From Balaenoptera acutorostrata (taxonomy: Eukaryota; Chordata; Mammalia; Artiodactyla; Balaenopteridae): a DNA stretch of 64,000 bases. This document shows positions 59,531 to 64,000 of the stretch, piece by piece. Below the pieces are notes generated by a model. That model ran no database searches and was not told where the DNA came from. It saw only the letters and a program-made list of their open reading frames with translations. Position numbers and translations under genes: made by a program. Location: assembly GCF_949987535.1 (NCBI RefSeq), contig NC_080067.1:5828001-5892000 (forward strand), given 5' to 3'. The stretch's first letter is position 1; each line of letters opens with the position of its first letter.

Positions 59531-60566
59531 ATGGGGCATCTGTATGGTCAATGTCACAGATGTCATAATGAACCTAAGTGTAGGGTCTATGGAATGTCTC
59601 AAATGATTCTTCTTTCCCTGCCTGATTATTCTGAAAGCATTTCTTCCCTATGCTCAGAATGCTTTCTATTCAGAAGTCAACTGAGGTATGTCCACTTTCG
59701 TGGTGCTGGGATAACCCGCAAAAAAGGATGCTTTGCCCATCTCTGCTCACCATATTGCCCCAGTGGGCGGAAAAGAGAGAGGCGTTTGGGGAGGATGTGG
59801 GCTAGAGGGAAGGAACTTATGCAAATTTTGCAAATATTTATTAAAGAAAGAAAGTAAATTCAGGCCGATGTGATGAAAATGAGTTCCTGGCAAAGATCAA
59901 AAAAGGGTTTGGAGTCAGTGTGGATTATCAAAATACAAATATTTCAAACAAGTCAGGATGTTGCAATTGCATACAGAAGCTATTCCCTCAAAGCCTACTG
60001 GGGACATTTTCTAGTTTACATAATGTAATTAAAGTCAAGCCTGATGAATTCAAATTTATCCCAAAGACATTATTGGCAACATGATCCCATGTGGTGAAAA
60101 GACTGAGGAAGTAGCATGTTTGGGGGCCAAGGGAGAATTAGAAAATCATATCTAAAGCTCACAGAAATTGTTTGCAAGGATTCCTCTGCAGCTCTGTTAT
60201 GGGAAGGGAGCTGGAAAGGCTCCTGAATCTGGTCTTTAAATCCAACTGCATTCATGGACAGAAGAAGAAACCTTCAGTATCTGCCCAAAAAGGTAGTAAA
60301 TATGCCTTTCTCATGGAGTTCTCATAGCTGTAAGGGACAGTGTTTCTTTTTGCTTTGTATAATTATGATTTGTAAATATCCTTTTCATAATTTAGCTTTA
60401 TTTTCCCTTTTATGGTAATTTCTGATGCTCCATTTAGAAATTATATTTCCAGAAGTTCAATTAAAACTTGTTATTTCAGTTACCTGCACATTACATCAAA
60501 TTCCTTAGGTAATGTAAAATGCTAAACATCAATTTAAAAAATGAGCAAGGGATAAGAAGAGAAATT

Positions 60567-60602
<36 letters not shown>

Positions 60603-60640
60603 AACACATTTTTTTTCACAGAAAACATTAACCTATCCTG
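59531..60640. other. Unique intergenic DNA
   Basis: No gene signal. Contains the (CA)n listed separately. Confidence 0.45.
60569..60597. repeat. (CA)n microsatellite
   Basis: About 14 CA units, then GCACAAACAC. Confidence 0.97.
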
Positions 60641-61365
60641 ATAAAAGAAAAATAAATGCAAATGACAATGAAATGCCAGTCGTAATCTATGTGATGGGAT
60701 ACATACACACACATACACACTAGCAGAAACACACCCACATATATTCCCTTTTTTAAAGATAATAGTCAACACTGGTGATGATGGAGTGAAAATAGACACA
60801 TACAGTGCTGATGTTATTGTAAATCAGTACAATCCATTTGAGAAAACAATTGAGCTCTACGTACTGAAATTCTTTGCAGCGATTTTACCTTTTACTCCTG
60901 TAGTTACATTCCTAGGACTTTATTTAAGGAAACAATGAGTAATAAGCACAAAAACTAATGGAAGAGGATGTCCATTGCCATCCCATTTACAATAATGAAA
61001 ACTTGGAAACCATGTAACTGTCCAAAAATAGAAGAATATTTAAATATGCACACTCATGACAGAGGAGTTCAACAATTAAGATTATATTTTGCAGAATCTA
61101 ATGACATGGGGAGGATGTTGATTAGTATAATATTAAACAAAATTTCAGAATACAAAGAAATAGTATAAAATATTTAATATGTATGTAATATATATTGTGA
61201 ATATAAGCTATAAAGTTGACTAGCTGAAAGGAAATAGTACTCTTATAACATTCATGTATGGGATTATAGATGCTTATTTTCTTCTTTACTTTTTTTCTGA
61301 ATTTTCCAAATTCTTTAACAGGAATAAAATTATTATTAATTTTCCCAAATTGTATAATTAGCGAA
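60640..61365 (+). mobile_element. Very old L1 (L1M/HAL1-like) 3' part, tentative
   Basis: The order of text follows ORF2 C-terminal codons and the 3' region of old L1s: 'aaatgcaaatgacaatgaaatgcc', 'aacactggtgatgatggagtg', 'ttgagaaaacaattgagctc', 'ccatttacaataatgaaaacttggaaaccatgtaactgtcc'. Heavily decayed. Confidence 0.6.
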
Positions 61366-62904
61366 AAGTGTTACTTTTTAAAAATGAGCTCTAGAAAGAA
61401 ATGTACACTATTTTTAGCTTAGATAATCCAAAAATGTACTCTAGAATCACATTCTTATATCAATAAGAAAATGATTCATTATTCCCCTGTCATTAAGAAC
61501 CTCAAGTATTTCAGTATAAAAAGAATTTCTGGAGACACCAAAACAGCAAATATATAGGGAGGAAGAAAAGATGCACAAATAACCAAAACGGTCATGATAA
61601 AATTGTAGAAGACAAATTTGGAAATTAGATAACATATAAGGTCCCATTTGCTAAAGGCCACAGCCAGAGGTACAAACTTCAGATAGGTGCAAATAGGTTC
61701 ATTGAGAGTTTAGAATATTTTAGAGATAATAGGGCCATGAAAGCAATTCGCATGCCCTCCTCCCCCCATTTTTTTAAGTAAGAAGGAACAGTCTTCCTTT
61801 ACCCTAACATTCTAGTGGCCTTGGGAAGTAGCAGATGTTGCAGGTGCCAATAATGAATACTCTATGCTGCTTTAAGGAACAGTGCCAATTCTTCCTGAAA
61901 ATACCAAGCGACCCTGCACGAAAACTTTAACATAAAAGGAAACACAAGTGAAACAGAAGCAAATGATATGCGAAAGCCATCCCTTAGCCAGAGGAATTTA
62001 CTGAACTTTCAACAAACTCTTTATGCTTTTGACTGTTTCCTGTGTCTAGAATCACCGCTTATGTGATGAAACTGGCTTGCGCCCCCCTGCAAGAGCCAAC
62101 TGTGCACATCTTTTTGGAAGCTCTGTTGGTTGTATCGATGCCATGAAATGGGTGCCTTGGTGGGAGTGTTTAAACCATGGAGAGTGGCTAATGCTACAAA
62201 TCAAGGCTTTGTTTCACTGGAGAGTCAGCTGTTACATATTTCCCAGCATACCCCTGGCCTCCATCTGTCCCCTCTGGTTCAGATCCTTTGTTCAACTGTC
62301 TGTGTTATTTTTATTTCCTTGTTTCAAAGGTACCATGAAGACCTTAACCGAATCTGTGAATTCTCCCCCTTCACTGGGCATCTTCAGAGTTTCCCAAGTG
62401 CTCATATCAATGACAGGTCCTGGACTAGAAACGTCAAAATCCTACATGATTCCTAATCATATCCACTTCATCAATCATAGCAACACCATCATCATCTATC
62501 CAGCTAGTCAGCAGAATCTCTTCAATACTTCCTAATCAATCCACTCCGTTCCAGCTCTGAACCTACCAGAATATCTTTCCTGGGAATTGCTATTTCTTTT
62601 TCATAAGCCTTTGGGCTTTGTGACACCACAGAATTGAGTCGCTACTTCCTAGTTCCCCTTTCTTGCTTCCGTCAGAGGGTCCCCACTGGCTTCTCTTTTT
62701 AAAAGTGTTACTTCTTGTTGACCCTTGTTTTTAACAGAGAAATTCACTTTGGGGAGGAGAAGACTAGAGAAGCCTGAAGTGCCCAGGCATGGAAGCACAA
62801 AATAGTAAATTTCTCTTTAATGTTCATGGAACTCTTTTAAATTTGCAGAAATTAAAATGATGTGATTAAGATAATAATGTTATTAAGATAATAATGATGA
62901 TAGC
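61366..62904. other. Unique intergenic DNA with one 152-codon open frame
   Basis: The plus-strand frame 62077-62535 is the longest open frame in the window outside recognisable repeats. It has no signal peptide, domain or family motif I recognise, and no evident splice context. Most likely chance. Confidence 0.4.
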
Positions 62905-63115
62905 AGTTATTTACTTAGCACCTATATAAGCCAACTGTTCAAAACCCAAAAGCAAAGTAGAGATTATCATCCCAGTTTTACAGATGATGAAATGGAATCT
63001 CCAAAGGTTAAGTAACTTTCATGGGGTCACACAGCTGTTGAATGGCAATGCTTGGATTGAATCCTAGGTCAGGATTGCTCCAAAGTCATGCTTTTTCTAC
63101 TATAACATTCTGTCT
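62905..63115 (-). repeat. MIR SINE, antisense
   Basis: Plus text 'ttatttacttagcacctatataagcc', 'tcatcccagttttacagatgatgaaatgg', 'aggttaagtaactttcatggggtcacacagctg' and 'cttggattgaatcctagg' is antisense MIR, almost full length. Confidence 0.88.
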
Positions 63116-64000
63116 TGCCAAAGCCTGAGGGACCCATCGCCCCTGGTTTTTGTAACAATCTTACTTTAAGTCCATTAGAAATTTAAGATTCATTTTGATT
63201 TTTATTTTCTAACCATATCATATAGCTCACTCCAGCTTTCAACCTCATGTTTACCCAATCCAATTCTTTTGTGTGTGTGTGCGCTTAGCATTTATGTTTT
63301 TCCATTTCTCTTTTCTTTAGAATATGATTTAATTAAAAAATACAGTTCTTAAGTCTAAAGTTCGATTAGTTTGGCAAATGTACCCATGTGACCACCACGT
63401 TAATTAAGATATATAGAATTTCTACACCTGAACACTATAAAACCATATTTAGGAATAAAGCGATTTATAGGACTTTTGTAGTTAAATAATTAAAAATAAG
63501 TACCTCAAATTTGGCAATATCTGTCCAGCACTGTCCAGATGACTGGAACTCTATAAATTTTAATGACATAAATATCAAGGACATAAAATGGAAGTTTTGC
63601 TGAGGAGCTCCCAGTGGCCTGGATAAACCTTTAAGCCTTCCTATCTCCCTTTCCTCTGATGTTATGTTTCCTAAGAACAACAAATTATCTAATATTTCCG
63701 TTCCTCAGATTAAATAATATCAGGAAATGGAGACGGTCTTAGATAGGGAACAGTGGGATATCAGTCACTGGAAAAAGAAGTTTCCCATCTTAAAATGATA
63801 AATTACTATTTTTGGTATAAACAAAGCAAAACAACAAACACAACAACTTCTCATGGCAAAAATTCCATTCTCAAATATGTCTTTACTGTCTTTTCCAGAG
63901 ATTCATCAGGGAAAATGTACAGATGTCCAGCCACATGGTCAGTGGTGACTCTTCTTCCTCGTGTGCCTTCATTCACTCCTTCATTTACCCATCTAAAAAC
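63116..64000. other. Unique intergenic DNA; possible old L1 scrap near 63350
   Basis: 'tttggcaaatgtacccatgtgaccaccacgttaattaagatatatagaatttc' at 63370-63422 resembles an antisense old-L1 3' region, too short to assign. No gene signal. Confidence 0.35.

Overview
The window is mammalian nuclear DNA with no gene I can recognise. It most likely comes from a whale or dolphin. The evidence is the repeat content: many tRNA-derived CHR-type SINEs with the head 'ggcttccctggtggcgcagtgg' and a (TAAA)n tail, and L1 copies of the cetartiodactyl type, on a background of old MIR, MER5A/hAT and L1M remnants shared by all placental mammals. Species assignment is inference. I found no spliced gene, RNA gene, CpG-island promoter or retroviral coding region. 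The longest open frames lie inside L1 copies.

Layout. 1-5818: a near-complete L1 on the minus strand, with its 3' end cut by the window edge. 5819-11119: mostly unique sequence with one MIR and one CHR SINE. 11120-17800: a mosaic of old minus-strand L1M pieces interrupted by two SINEs. 17801-19994: unique. 19995-27509: a complete minus-strand L1 framed by a 15-bp target-site duplication; it carries about 150 bp of extra 3' sequence ending in its own poly(A) signal. 27510-32990: unique, with one MITE and one MIR. 33000-33799: 5'-truncated L1. 35385-38265: plus-strand old L1 interrupted by a SINE whose tail contains an 18-bp-period telomere-like array. 38278-39440: an old repeat split by a solo-LTR-like element. 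40110-40817: two CHR SINEs in tandem. 41385-54650: unique DNA with scattered MIR, MER5A, hAT, L1 and SINE pieces. 55545-59520: a cluster of four truncated L1s, two of them nested in one older repeat. 59530-64000: mostly unique, with an old L1 and a MIR.

The main interest is in how retroelements copied extra sequence. The SINE at 35463-35849 carries CCCTAA hexamers between its body and its terminal poly(A), all inside one target-site duplication. Two other CHR SINEs also carry short non-SINE sequence before a final poly(A). The complete L1 shows a classic 3' transduction. The two large L1s share their ORFs but have different 5' and 3' untranslated regions, so two L1 lineages are represented.

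All boundaries come from reading the sequence by eye, without alignment software. Family names for the oldest repeats are tentative.
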